DNA of 8,131 nucleotides from JOPF136 sp035272605 (GTDB lineage Bacteria > Acidobacteriota > Terriglobia > Acidiferrales > UBA7541): contig DATEQM010000084.1 in NCBI GenBank assembly GCA_035272605.1, positions 1-8,131 on the forward strand, read 5' to 3'. A program made the translations under genes and the position numbers. The notes under the pieces were generated by a model, which was not told where the DNA came from, did not search any database, and saw only the letters and a program-made list of their open reading frames with translations. This document shows, in pieces, positions 1-6,383 of the stretch; positions within the stretch are counted from its first letter, which is position 1, and each line of letters opens with the position of its first letter.

Positions 1-2
1 GA

Positions 3-62
3 GGTCGCGCCACATTCAGCACCGATGAAATGATTCTCGCTCTCACTCCGGCCGTGCGATGA
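3..62 (+). CDS. C-terminal end of an unidentified upstream gene (partial)
   Basis: Of the three + frames only this one is open through the left edge; the other two hit stops within about 33 bases. It encodes GRATFSTDEMILALTPAVR and stops at TGA 60-62, which overlaps the tlyA ATG. The overlap is the main support that this is a real gene end. In many bacteria the gene before tlyA is dxs (1-deoxy-D-xylulose-5-phosphate synthase), so dxs is a reasonable guess from context. The 19 residues carry no motif that lets me confirm it, and I leave it unnamed. Confidence 0.5.
   Translation, partial: GRATFSTDEMILALTPAVR
59..62 (+). promoter_or_regulatory. ATGA stop/start overlap coupling the upstream gene to tlyA
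   Basis: The ATG of tlyA at 59-61 shares two bases with the TGA of the preceding frame at 60-62. There is no recognisable Shine-Dalgarno in the 20 bases before it, so translation of tlyA probably depends on ribosomes terminating on the upstream gene. This implies the two are co-transcribed. Confidence 0.55.
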
Positions 63-841
63 GCAAACCTGGCAAGCCCAAGCCTGAAAAACGCAGATTG
101 GACGTCTTGCTCGTCGAGCGCGGGCTGGCCGAATCGCGCCAGCGCGCTCAGGCGCTCATCCTGGCCGGCCGCGTACACGTGAACGCTGTGCCGGCACAGA
201 AAGCGGGCGCATTGGTTCGTTCCGACGCAGCAATCGAAGTTACGGGCGCGCCCGCCTACGCCAGCCGAGCCGGCGCTAAATTGGCGGGCGCATTGGAAGA
301 TTTCAGCGTGGATCCCGCGGGGCGCGTGTGCCTGGATGTGGGCTGCTCCACCGGCGGTTTCACCGATTGCCTGCTGCAGCGCGGCGCGCGCCGCGTCTAC
401 GCCGTGGACGTCACTACCAGCCAGCTCGCCTGGAAGCTGCGGCAGGATCCGCGCGTCGTGCCAGTCGAGAAAAATGCGCGGTACCTGATTCCCGCGGACA
501 TCGCCGAGCCCGCGGACCTGATTACCGTGGACCTCTCATTCATCGGCTTGGCAAAAGTGATTCCCGCGCTCGTCCCGCTGGCGGCGCCCGGTGCGACTTA
601 TCTGCTGCTCGTGAAACCCCAATTCGAGCTGGAACGCAAAGCCGTAAGCCGCGGCGGGGTGGTCCGCGATCCAGCGCTGCACCAGCGCGCCATCGAGAGC
701 GTCCGCGCGGCGGCAAAGGCCGCTGGGCTCTCCATTGAGGGCGAACGCGCGAGCCGGGTGGCGGGTGCCGAGGGGAACGTGGAATTTTTCCTCCAGGCTC
801 GAAAATCGCGGTGGCTCCGCTCCGAACCGCCGCCGCGTTGA
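59..841 (+). CDS. tlyA: TlyA family rRNA (cytidine-2'-O)-methyltransferase / hemolysin A homologue
   Basis: A 260-residue protein of the usual TlyA length. An S4 RNA-binding domain occupies about residues 12-60 (RRLDVLLVERGL, then SRQRAQALILAGRV). An FtsJ/RrmJ-type Rossmann methyltransferase follows at about 65-247. Visible motifs are YASRAGAKL at 67-75, the SAM-binding loop LDVGCSTGGF at 92-101, VDLSF at 157-161, KPQFE at 186-190 and VEFF at 241-244. K74, D158, K186 and E242 fit the family's K-D-K-E catalytic tetrad. In mycobacteria TlyA 2'-O-methylates 16S and 23S rRNA and gives capreomycin sensitivity; many homologues are still labelled hemolysin, but the methyltransferase role is the better-supported one. 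The start is fixed by the ATGA overlap with the upstream gene and by the S4 domain beginning soon after. The basic tail after residue 247 is not conserved in a way I recognise. Confidence 0.93.
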   Translation: MSKPGKPKPEKRRLDVLLVERGLAESRQRAQALILAGRVHVNAVPAQKAGALVRSDAAIEVTGAPAYASRAGAKLAGALEDFSVDPAGRVCLDVGCSTGGFTDCLLQRGARRVYAVDVTTSQLAWKLRQDPRVVPVEKNARYLIPADIAEPADLITVDLSFIGLAKVIPALVPLAAPGATYLLLVKPQFELERKAVSRGGVVRDPALHQRAIESVRAAAKAAGLSIEGERASRVAGAEGNVEFFLQARKSRWLRSEPPPR

Positions 842-866
842 CTTGCTGCGAATTGACAACTAAGAT
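838..866 (+). promoter_or_regulatory. Candidate sigma70-type promoter for the kinase gene
   Basis: TTGACT at 838-843 matches the -35 consensus TTGACA at five of six positions. After a 17-base spacer comes TAAGAT at 861-866, which keeps T1, A2, A5 and T6 of TATAAT. The -35 box overlaps the tlyA stop codon. Transcription would start about seven bases after the -10 box, near 872-874, only a few bases before the kinase ATG at 876. The fit with the missing Shine-Dalgarno supports it, but a single promoter match in a bacterium with unknown sigma preferences is only suggestive. Confidence 0.4.
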
Positions 867-875
867 GTCCCAAAA

Positions 876-3572
876 ATGGCGGAAACCCAGTCGCGCATCG
901 GTCGCACCGTCTCCCATTATCGAATTCTGGAAAAACTTGGCGGCGGAGGCATGGGCGTAGTGTACAAGGCCGAAGACACCCGCCTGCGCCGCATGGTCGC
1001 CCTAAAATTCCTCCCGGAGAACTCAGAGCGCGACCGTAGCGTTTTGGAACGGTTCCAGCGGGAAGCCCAGGCGGCGTCGGGGCTGAATCATCCCAATATC
1101 TGCACCATCTACGATGTTGGCGAGGAGGATGGCTGGGCCTTCATCGCCATGGAGTTTCTGGACGGGGCCACGCTCAAGCATTGCATCGGAGGCAAACCGC
1201 TGCCCTTCGCGCAGGTGGTGGAATTGGGCGCGCAGATCGCCGATGCGCTCGACGCGGCCCACGCGCAGGGAATCATCCACCGCGACATCAAGCCCGCCAA
1301 TATTTTCGTCACCAGCCGCGGCCAGGCGAAGATCCTCGACTTCGGCCTGGCGAAATTTGCCGGGGCGCGAAGGCCGGGAGGCGAGCGCGATGCCGGCGCG
1401 GACGCCACCGACGCAACCAAGGGCGCCTCTGCGGACGCCCTGCTGACCAGTCCCGGCACCGCTGTGGGCACGGTGGCCTACATGTCGCCGGAACAAGCGC
1501 TCGGCGAACCGCTCGATGCGCGCTCCGACCTGTTCAGCTTCGGCGTGGTGCTCTATGAGATGGCCACCGGTTGCCAGGCCTTCGGCGGAAACACGTCGGC
1601 GGCTGTCTTCGATGCCATCCTGCACAAGATTCCCGTGCCCCCCGCGCGGCTCAACGCGAATCTGCCGGAGGCGCTCGAGAGCATCCTCGCCAAGGCTCTT
1701 GAGAAAGATCGCGACCTGCGCTCCCAGAGCGCCGCGGAACTGCGTGCGGACCTGAAACGCTTGCGGCGTGACGTGGAATCCGCGCGCGCCGTGGGATCTT
1801 CCTCCGGGTCCTCTGGAGTGGCGGTCCGCGCCAGCGCGGACGCCCCACCCAGCCAGGCCGCGCCCGGAACGGAAGCCCCTGCTGCCGCGCCCTCCAGGCA
1901 ATGGCTGGCCCTCGCGGGACCCGCCATGTTGCTCGGCCTTGCGGCCGGCGTCGCTCTTGGCTTCCTTCTCGCCGGGCGCAGGCCGCTTCCCCACTCCGCC
2001 TACCACCAGCTTACCTTTCGTCGAGGCTCGCTCCTTTCCGCGCGATTCTCCCAGGACGGCAAATCCATCATTTACACCGCGGCCTGGGAAGGCGCGGCCC
2101 CGGAAGTCTTCATCACTCGCCCGGAGAGCCCGCAGTCTCGCTCCCTTGGATTTTCGGGTGTGGAGGTCCTGGCGATCTCCGCCTCGGGCGAACTGGCCCT
2201 CTCCTTGCATCCACGTGCCGCGGGAACATATGTCCGAATCGGAACGCTGGCGGAGGCGCCTCTCGACGGCGGGGCCCCGCGTGAACTCATGGAGGGAGTT
2301 CAATGGGCGGACTGGGCACCCGATGGCTCGAAACTGGCGGTGGTGCGCGACCAGGCCGCGCGGAACCGACTGGAATTCCCACCAGGAAAGACTCTCTATG
2401 AAACCACGGGGTGGATCAGCCATCCGCGCTTCTCACCGAAGGGCGATCTGATCGCCTTTCTCGACCACCCCTTTGCAGGGGATGATGCGGGTTCAGTGGA
2501 GGTCGTGGATCTGGCCGGGAATCGCAAATCCCTCGTCACTGGGTCGCTCACGGTTCAGGGGCTGGCCTGGTCCCCCTCTGGGAACGAGGTGTGGTTCACG
2601 GGAAGCGATTGGGGTGTCACCCGTGCTCTGTACTCCGTGAGTCTCGCGGGCCGGCAGCGACTCGTGGCGCGCGTGCCGGGCACGCTCACCCTGCAGGATA
2701 TCGCCCGTGACGGCCGCGTGCTGCTCGCCCGGGATAGTGTGAGGCGAGAACTGATGGGTCTTACTCCAGGACAGTTGAAGGAGCGCGACCTTTCCTGGCT
2801 GGATTACTCCTTCCCTGCCGATCTCTCACCGGACGGAAAATCGCTTCTCTTTGTCGAAGCAGGCGAGGGAGGCGGCAGCGAGTACTCCATCTACTTGCGG
2901 AAGATGGACGATCCCGCCCCCGTCAGGCTCGGCGGCGGCCAGGCCGACGCCCTCTCGCCCGACGGCAAATGGGCCATCACCTCGCCGCTGACTACCCCCG
3001 CACAGCTTGTGCTCTTGCCAACCGGCCCGGGGGAGGCAAAACAGATCACTCACGATGCGATCCATCACAATCGAGCCTGTTGGCTCCCCGATGGCAGCCG
3101 AATCCTTTTCTCCGGCACGGAGCCCGGCCGCGGCACTCGTTTCTATGTCCAGGATCTTGTGGGCAGGACGCCGCAGCCCGTTTCGCCGGAAGGCATTGAC
3201 GCGCGGGCTTTCGCCCTGTCCCCTGACGGCAGGACGGTTGCCGGGATCGCTTCGGACGAGAAGGGCTATCTCTACCCGCTGGCTGGCGGAGACCCGCGGC
3301 CCATCTCCGGACTTGCCCTGGGCGAGCAGCCGATCAACTGGAGCGCGGACGGCCGCTCCCTCTACGTCTACAAGCCCGGACAACTGCCCGCGCAGGTGTA
3401 TCGAATCGAACTGGCGACCGGGAACCGAACGCCCTGGAAACTGCTCGCACCCTCCGATCCCGCTGGAGTGTGGCGCATCGGGCCTGTACTGATTACCCCG
3501 GATGCCAAATTCTACGTGTATGGTTTTCACCGCATCCTTTCGGATTTGTTCCTCGCGGATGGACTCAACTAG
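876..3572 (+). CDS. Transmembrane Hanks-type Ser/Thr protein kinase with C-terminal TolB/WD40-like beta-propeller domains
   Basis: An 898-residue protein. The kinase domain spans about residues 14-298: glycine loop LGGGGMGVVY (21-30), ATP-binding lysine K44 in VALKFL, a likely helix-C glutamate E63, catalytic loop HRDIKPAN (135-142; D137, N142), DFGLAK (155-160) and SPEQ (204-207). All catalytic residues are present, so it should be active. The activation segment carries an extra Ala/Gly/Asp-rich stretch (about 161-190). A Ser/Ala/Pro-rich linker (about 303-341) leads to one hydrophobic helix at about 343-367, followed by RR. Residues 375-898 form a predicted beta-propeller with twelve regularly spaced S-P-D-G-like blade motifs. 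The arrangement suggests a cytoplasmic kinase and an extracytoplasmic sensor or binding domain. Substrate and ligand are unknown. ATG 876 is chosen because the kinase fold starts at residue 14; no good Shine-Dalgarno precedes it, but a promoter does. It separates tlyA from nadK. Confidence 0.93.
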   Translation: MAETQSRIGRTVSHYRILEKLGGGGMGVVYKAEDTRLRRMVALKFLPENSERDRSVLERFQREAQAASGLNHPNICTIYDVGEEDGWAFIAMEFLDGATLKHCIGGKPLPFAQVVELGAQIADALDAAHAQGIIHRDIKPANIFVTSRGQAKILDFGLAKFAGARRPGGERDAGADATDATKGASADALLTSPGTAVGTVAYMSPEQALGEPLDARSDLFSFGVVLYEMATGCQAFGGNTSAAVFDAILHKIPVPPARLNANLPEALESILAKALEKDRDLRSQSAAELRADLKRLRRDVESARAVGSSSGSSGVAVRASADAPPSQAAPGTEAPAAAPSRQWLALAGPAMLLGLAAGVALGFLLAGRRPLPHSAYHQLTFRRGSLLSARFSQDGKSIIYTAAWEGAAPEVFITRPESPQSRSLGFSGVEVLAISASGELALSLHPRAAGTYVRIGTLAEAPLDGGAPRELMEGVQWADWAPDGSKLAVVRDQAARNRLEFPPGKTLYETTGWISHPRFSPKGDLIAFLDHPFAGDDAGSVEVVDLAGNRKSLVTGSLTVQGLAWSPSGNEVWFTGSDWGVTRALYSVSLAGRQRLVARVPGTLTLQDIARDGRVLLARDSVRRELMGLTPGQLKERDLSWLDYSFPADLSPDGKSLLFVEAGEGGGSEYSIYLRKMDDPAPVRLGGGQADALSPDGKWAITSPLTTPAQLVLLPTGPGEAKQITHDAIHHNRACWLPDGSRILFSGTEPGRGTRFYVQDLVGRTPQPVSPEGIDARAFALSPDGRTVAGIASDEKGYLYPLAGGDPRPISGLALGEQPINWSADGRSLYVYKPGQLPAQVYRIELATGNRTPWKLLAPSDPAGVWRIGPVLITPDAKFYVYGFHRILSDLFLADGLN

Positions 3573-3694
3573 CCGCAAATTCTCGCGGTGGACGCGCCGC
3601 AGCTCTACATTCCGAAGCGATGCTCTCTGCCCGGCAGCGGAAATACGACACAGGGGCGAAGGCGTCATATTTGCAGTAGAATTCTTGCCACTCA

Positions 3695-4561
3695 ATGGGC
3701 GCCATTCGCACTGTCGGAATCATCTCCAAGCCGCGGAAGGAAGACCTCTGCGCTCTGGTGCCGGGCCTCACCGAGTGGCTCGAAAAGCGCGGCATCGCCG
3801 TGTTCTACGATCAGGAGACGGCGCAATGCGTCGGAGACGCTTCTCGCACGCTCGAGCGCTCCGAACTGGGCCGCCGGGCCGATCTGGCCGTGGTGCTGGG
3901 CGGGGACGGCACGCTGCTGGCTGCCGCGCGCGCCCTCGGCGATCACGACATCCCCGTACTGGCCATCAATTTGGGCGGCCTGGGCTTTCTCACCAGCTAT
4001 CCGCGCGAGGAGCTCTATCCGGCGCTGGAGCTGGCGCTCGCTGGAAATTATCGCATCAGCGAGCGCGTGCTGCTCGATGCCACCCTCGAGCGCGCCGGCT
4101 CGGAGATCGCCCGCCACCGCGCGCTCAACGACGTGGTGGTCAACAAATCCGCCATGGCCCGCATTCTGGACCTCGACCTCTACTTCGACGGAGGTTACGC
4201 TTGCAGCTACAAGGCGGACGGAATTATTTTTGCCACTCCCACCGGCTCCACGGCGTACTCCCTTTCGGCGGGAGGGCCGATCCTCTATCCTCAGGTCGGC
4301 GCCTTCGTGGTCACCCCCATTTGCCCGCACGCGCTCTCCAACCGGCCTCTGGTCGTGCCGGATCATATGAAGATTGAGCTGGTCGTGGCCACCGGGCAGG
4401 AAGCCGCATTTTTGACCATTGACGGGCAGGTGGGCGTCGAACTCCACGATGCCGACCGGGTTGCGGTGACGAAGGCGCGCAACAAACTGAAGCTGGTGCG
4501 CCCGAACGATAAAGTATATTTCGAAATTCTCCGCGCAAAACTGAAGTGGGGGGCGCGCTAA
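3695..4561 (+). CDS. nadK: NAD kinase
   Basis: A 288-residue cytoplasmic enzyme of normal family length that phosphorylates NAD to NADP using ATP or polyphosphate. The diagnostic motif GGDGT is at 69-73 and holds the catalytic aspartate D71. Also seen are NLGGLGFLT (92-100), LNDVVVNK (144-151, the NE/D motif with Asp in place of the commoner Glu), TPTGSTAYSLSAGGP (181-195), HALSNRPLVV (212-221) and TIDGQ (241-245). The start is set by the typical opening strand RTVGIISKP at residues 5-13. No Shine-Dalgarno is visible before the ATG, and the 122-base gap from the kinase gene shows no convincing promoter. The gene ends with two in-frame stops in a row (TAA TAG, 4559-4564). It may belong to the ancestral tlyA-nadK neighbourhood, now interrupted by the kinase gene. 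Confidence 0.96.
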   Translation: MGAIRTVGIISKPRKEDLCALVPGLTEWLEKRGIAVFYDQETAQCVGDASRTLERSELGRRADLAVVLGGDGTLLAAARALGDHDIPVLAINLGGLGFLTSYPREELYPALELALAGNYRISERVLLDATLERAGSEIARHRALNDVVVNKSAMARILDLDLYFDGGYACSYKADGIIFATPTGSTAYSLSAGGPILYPQVGAFVVTPICPHALSNRPLVVPDHMKIELVVATGQEAAFLTIDGQVGVELHDADRVAVTKARNKLKLVRPNDKVYFEILRAKLKWGAR

Positions 4562-4570
4562 TAGACTCGG

Positions 4571-4590
4571 CTGCCTGTCCTCCGAGGCAG
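4571..4590 (+). terminator. Weak hairpin between nadK and the amidohydrolase gene
   Basis: CTGCCT at 4571-4576 and AGGCAG at 4585-4590 form a perfect six-base stem with an eight-base loop, seven bases after the tandem nadK stops. No T-run follows, so this is not a classical intrinsic terminator. It could attenuate, stabilise an mRNA end or mean nothing. Confidence 0.2.
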
Positions 4591-4617
4591 GGGCGGCGCT
4601 GTACAGGAAAACCATAC

Positions 4618-4623
4618 GAGGTG
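4618..4623 (+). promoter_or_regulatory. Shine-Dalgarno of the amidohydrolase gene
   Basis: GAGGTG lies eight bases before ATG 4632 and is complementary to the 16S rRNA tail. It is the only clear ribosome binding site in the window and it fixes the start of the downstream signal-peptide-bearing protein. Confidence 0.7.
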
Positions 4624-4631
4624 ACCGCATC

Positions 4632-6338
4632 ATGGAATCTGCCCGAATCCTGGCCGGCATTTTGACGGCAATCGCGGCCCTTTTCGTTCTCTCGTTCGCC
4701 GGCGGAGCGCAGGCGCCGGCAGCCCACGGTCCCGCTGACCTGGTCATCCATAACGCGAAGGTCCACACCGTGGATCCCAGCCGTCCGGAAGCTCAGGCGC
4801 TGGCGATTGTCGGCGACCGCATCCGCGCCGTCGGCTCCGAGGACGACATCCGGACCTGGATCGGCCCTGGCACGCGGGTGCTCGACGCTCACGGAGGGGC
4901 CGTCCTCCCCGGCTTCAATGACTCCCACGTTCACTTCGTTGATGGCAGCTCCCTGCTGAGCCAGGTGCATCTGGCCGACGTCACCACGCGCGAGGAATTC
5001 ACGCGCCGCGTGGCGGCCTACGCCAAGGGATTGCAGAAGGGCCAGTGGGTGCTCGGTGGCAACTGGGACCACGAGAAATTTCCCGGCGCCACCATGCCTA
5101 CGCGCGAGTGGATTGACGCGGTCACCCCTGAAAATCCCGTATGGCTCGATCGCTACGATGGCCACATGGGGCTGGCCAACAGCGCCGCGCTCAAACTCGC
5201 CGGCGTGGACCGCAATACTCCCGACCCGCCCGGAGGCACAATCCTGCACGATGCAGAAGGAAATCCCACCGGGGCGCTGAAAGACGCGGCCGCGGGATTG
5301 GTCGAGCGCGTGATTCCTCGGCTGTCGGAAGAACAACTCACCCGCGCCATCCACGCAGGGCTCGACGAAGCTCGGCGCGTCGGCCTTACCTCCGTGCAGG
5401 ACATCAGCCACGCGACGGAAATGCGCGTCTATCAAAAACTGCTCGCGGCGGGACAATTGACGGCCCGCTTCTATTGCATCACGCCGATTCAAGAATATCA
5501 GGCGCAGATCGGCGCCGGAATCACCGCAGGCTTTGGCAACGATTGGATTCGCACCGGCGCATTGAAAGGCTTCGCCGATGGTTCGCTGGGATCCACCACC
5601 GCGCTTTCCTACGAACCTTATAACGACGCGCCCACGACGCGAGGCCTCTTCAACGCCATGATGCTGCCTGAAGGCCACATGCTCCAGATGGCCCGGCCGG
5701 CCGATGCCGCCGGCCTGCAAATCGCCATTCACGCCATCGGCGACCGGGCGAACCATGAAATCCTGGCCATGTACGGGGAAATTGTGCGGCGCAACGGACC
5801 GGGCCCCGCGCGCGGCCGGCGCTGGCGCATCGAGCACGTGCAGCACCTGCTCCCGTCCGACTACGACGCCTTCGCACGGCTGGGCGTCATCGCCTCCATG
5901 CAGCCCTACCACGCGATTGACGACGGCCGCTGGGCCGAGAAGCGCATCGGCCACGAGCGCGCCAAAAGTTCCTACGCCTGGCGCAGCCTGCTGGACCACG
6001 GCGCAAAGCTGGCGTTCGGCACGGACTGGCCGGTGGCCCCGCTCAACCCGCTGCTGGGCCTTTACGCCGCCGTGACGCGCGCCACGCTGGACGGCAAACA
6101 TCCGGAGGGCTGGATCCCCGAGCAAAAAATCACTCTCGCCCAGGCCATCGAAGCCTACACTTTGGGATCGGCTTACGCCGAATTCACAGAAACACAGAAG
6201 GGGTCCATCACCCCCGGCAAACTCGCCGACGTCGTGATTCTCGACGCCGACCTGTTCCGCATCCCGCCGGAAAAAATCAGGGCCGCGAAGGTGCTAACGA
6301 CTATCGTGGGCGGCCGCATCGTCTACAGCGCCGATTGA
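4632..6338 (+). CDS. Exported metal-dependent amidohydrolase, family 3 (YtcJ-like)
   Basis: A 568-residue protein. The N-terminus MESAR, a hydrophobic run at about 6-23 and AxA-type sites near residues 26-30 look like a Sec signal peptide without a lipobox cysteine, so it is probably periplasmic or secreted. A composite beta-sandwich/TIM-barrel amidohydrolase follows: DLVIHNAKVHTVD (36-48), metal site NDSHVHF (96-102; H99, H101), LKGFADGSLGS (311-321; K312 sits where family members have a possible bridging lysine), AIHAIGD (365-371; H367), RIEHVQ (399-404; H401 or the equivalent family histidine) and GTDWP (463-467; D465). The C-terminal closing strand, KGSITPGKLADVVILDAD, is typical. The family includes N-substituted formamide deformylase and many enzymes of unknown substrate, so the substrate cannot be named. 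The start follows a good Shine-Dalgarno 70 bases after nadK; it may be co-transcribed with nadK, but nothing links the functions. Confidence 0.9.
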   Translation: MESARILAGILTAIAALFVLSFAGGAQAPAAHGPADLVIHNAKVHTVDPSRPEAQALAIVGDRIRAVGSEDDIRTWIGPGTRVLDAHGGAVLPGFNDSHVHFVDGSSLLSQVHLADVTTREEFTRRVAAYAKGLQKGQWVLGGNWDHEKFPGATMPTREWIDAVTPENPVWLDRYDGHMGLANSAALKLAGVDRNTPDPPGGTILHDAEGNPTGALKDAAAGLVERVIPRLSEEQLTRAIHAGLDEARRVGLTSVQDISHATEMRVYQKLLAAGQLTARFYCITPIQEYQAQIGAGITAGFGNDWIRTGALKGFADGSLGSTTALSYEPYNDAPTTRGLFNAMMLPEGHMLQMARPADAAGLQIAIHAIGDRANHEILAMYGEIVRRNGPGPARGRRWRIEHVQHLLPSDYDAFARLGVIASMQPYHAIDDGRWAEKRIGHERAKSSYAWRSLLDHGAKLAFGTDWPVAPLNPLLGLYAAVTRATLDGKHPEGWIPEQKITLAQAIEAYTLGSAYAEFTETQKGSITPGKLADVVILDADLFRIPPEKIRAAKVLTTIVGGRIVYSAD

Positions 6339-6351
6339 TCCGTTGCGGAAT

Positions 6352-6376
6352 GGCGGGATTGCGGAGGATACCCGCC
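6352..6376. terminator. Possible bidirectional terminator between convergent genes
   Basis: GGCGGG at 6352-6357 pairs perfectly with CCCGCC at 6371-6376 around a 13-base loop, inside the 45-base gap between the converging amidohydrolase and lysA stops. A smaller TCCG/CGGA hairpin sits beside it at 6339-6349. Neither is followed by a T-run on either strand, so the call rests on position and stem composition. Confidence 0.3.
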
Positions 6377-6383
6377 CGGAGCG

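Noticed and set aside
853..858. A perfect TTGACA hexamer just before the kinase gene
   Set aside because: A -10 box at 16-18 bases would fall on the start codon and none resembles the consensus. The TTGACT at 838 has the better partner.
1023..2423. A 466-codon open frame antisense to the kinase gene
   Set aside because: Same reason: compositional shadow of a strongly supported gene, with no motif of its own.
876..3572. Kinase as a pseudokinase or frameshifted gene
   Set aside because: The glycine loop, K44, HRDIKPAN and DFG are intact, and the frame is continuous through the helix and propeller.
3573..3694. Promoter or terminator in the kinase-nadK gap
   Set aside because: TAGAAT at 3677-3682 resembles a -10 box, but no -35 box exists at the right distance. 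The CCGC/GCGG pair at 3573-3588 and the 11-base palindrome CTGCCCGGCAG at 3627-3637 are too short to call.
3502..4377. A + strand frame bridging the kinase end and nadK
   Set aside because: It overlaps nadK in another frame and becomes an Arg/Ala/Gly-rich run typical of an off-frame reading.
4311..6125. A 604-codon open frame antisense to nadK and the amidohydrolase gene
   Set aside because: It lies opposite genes with clear family motifs, its translation is Arg/Gly/His-rich with no recognisable domain, and such frames are expected from codon bias in GC-rich DNA.
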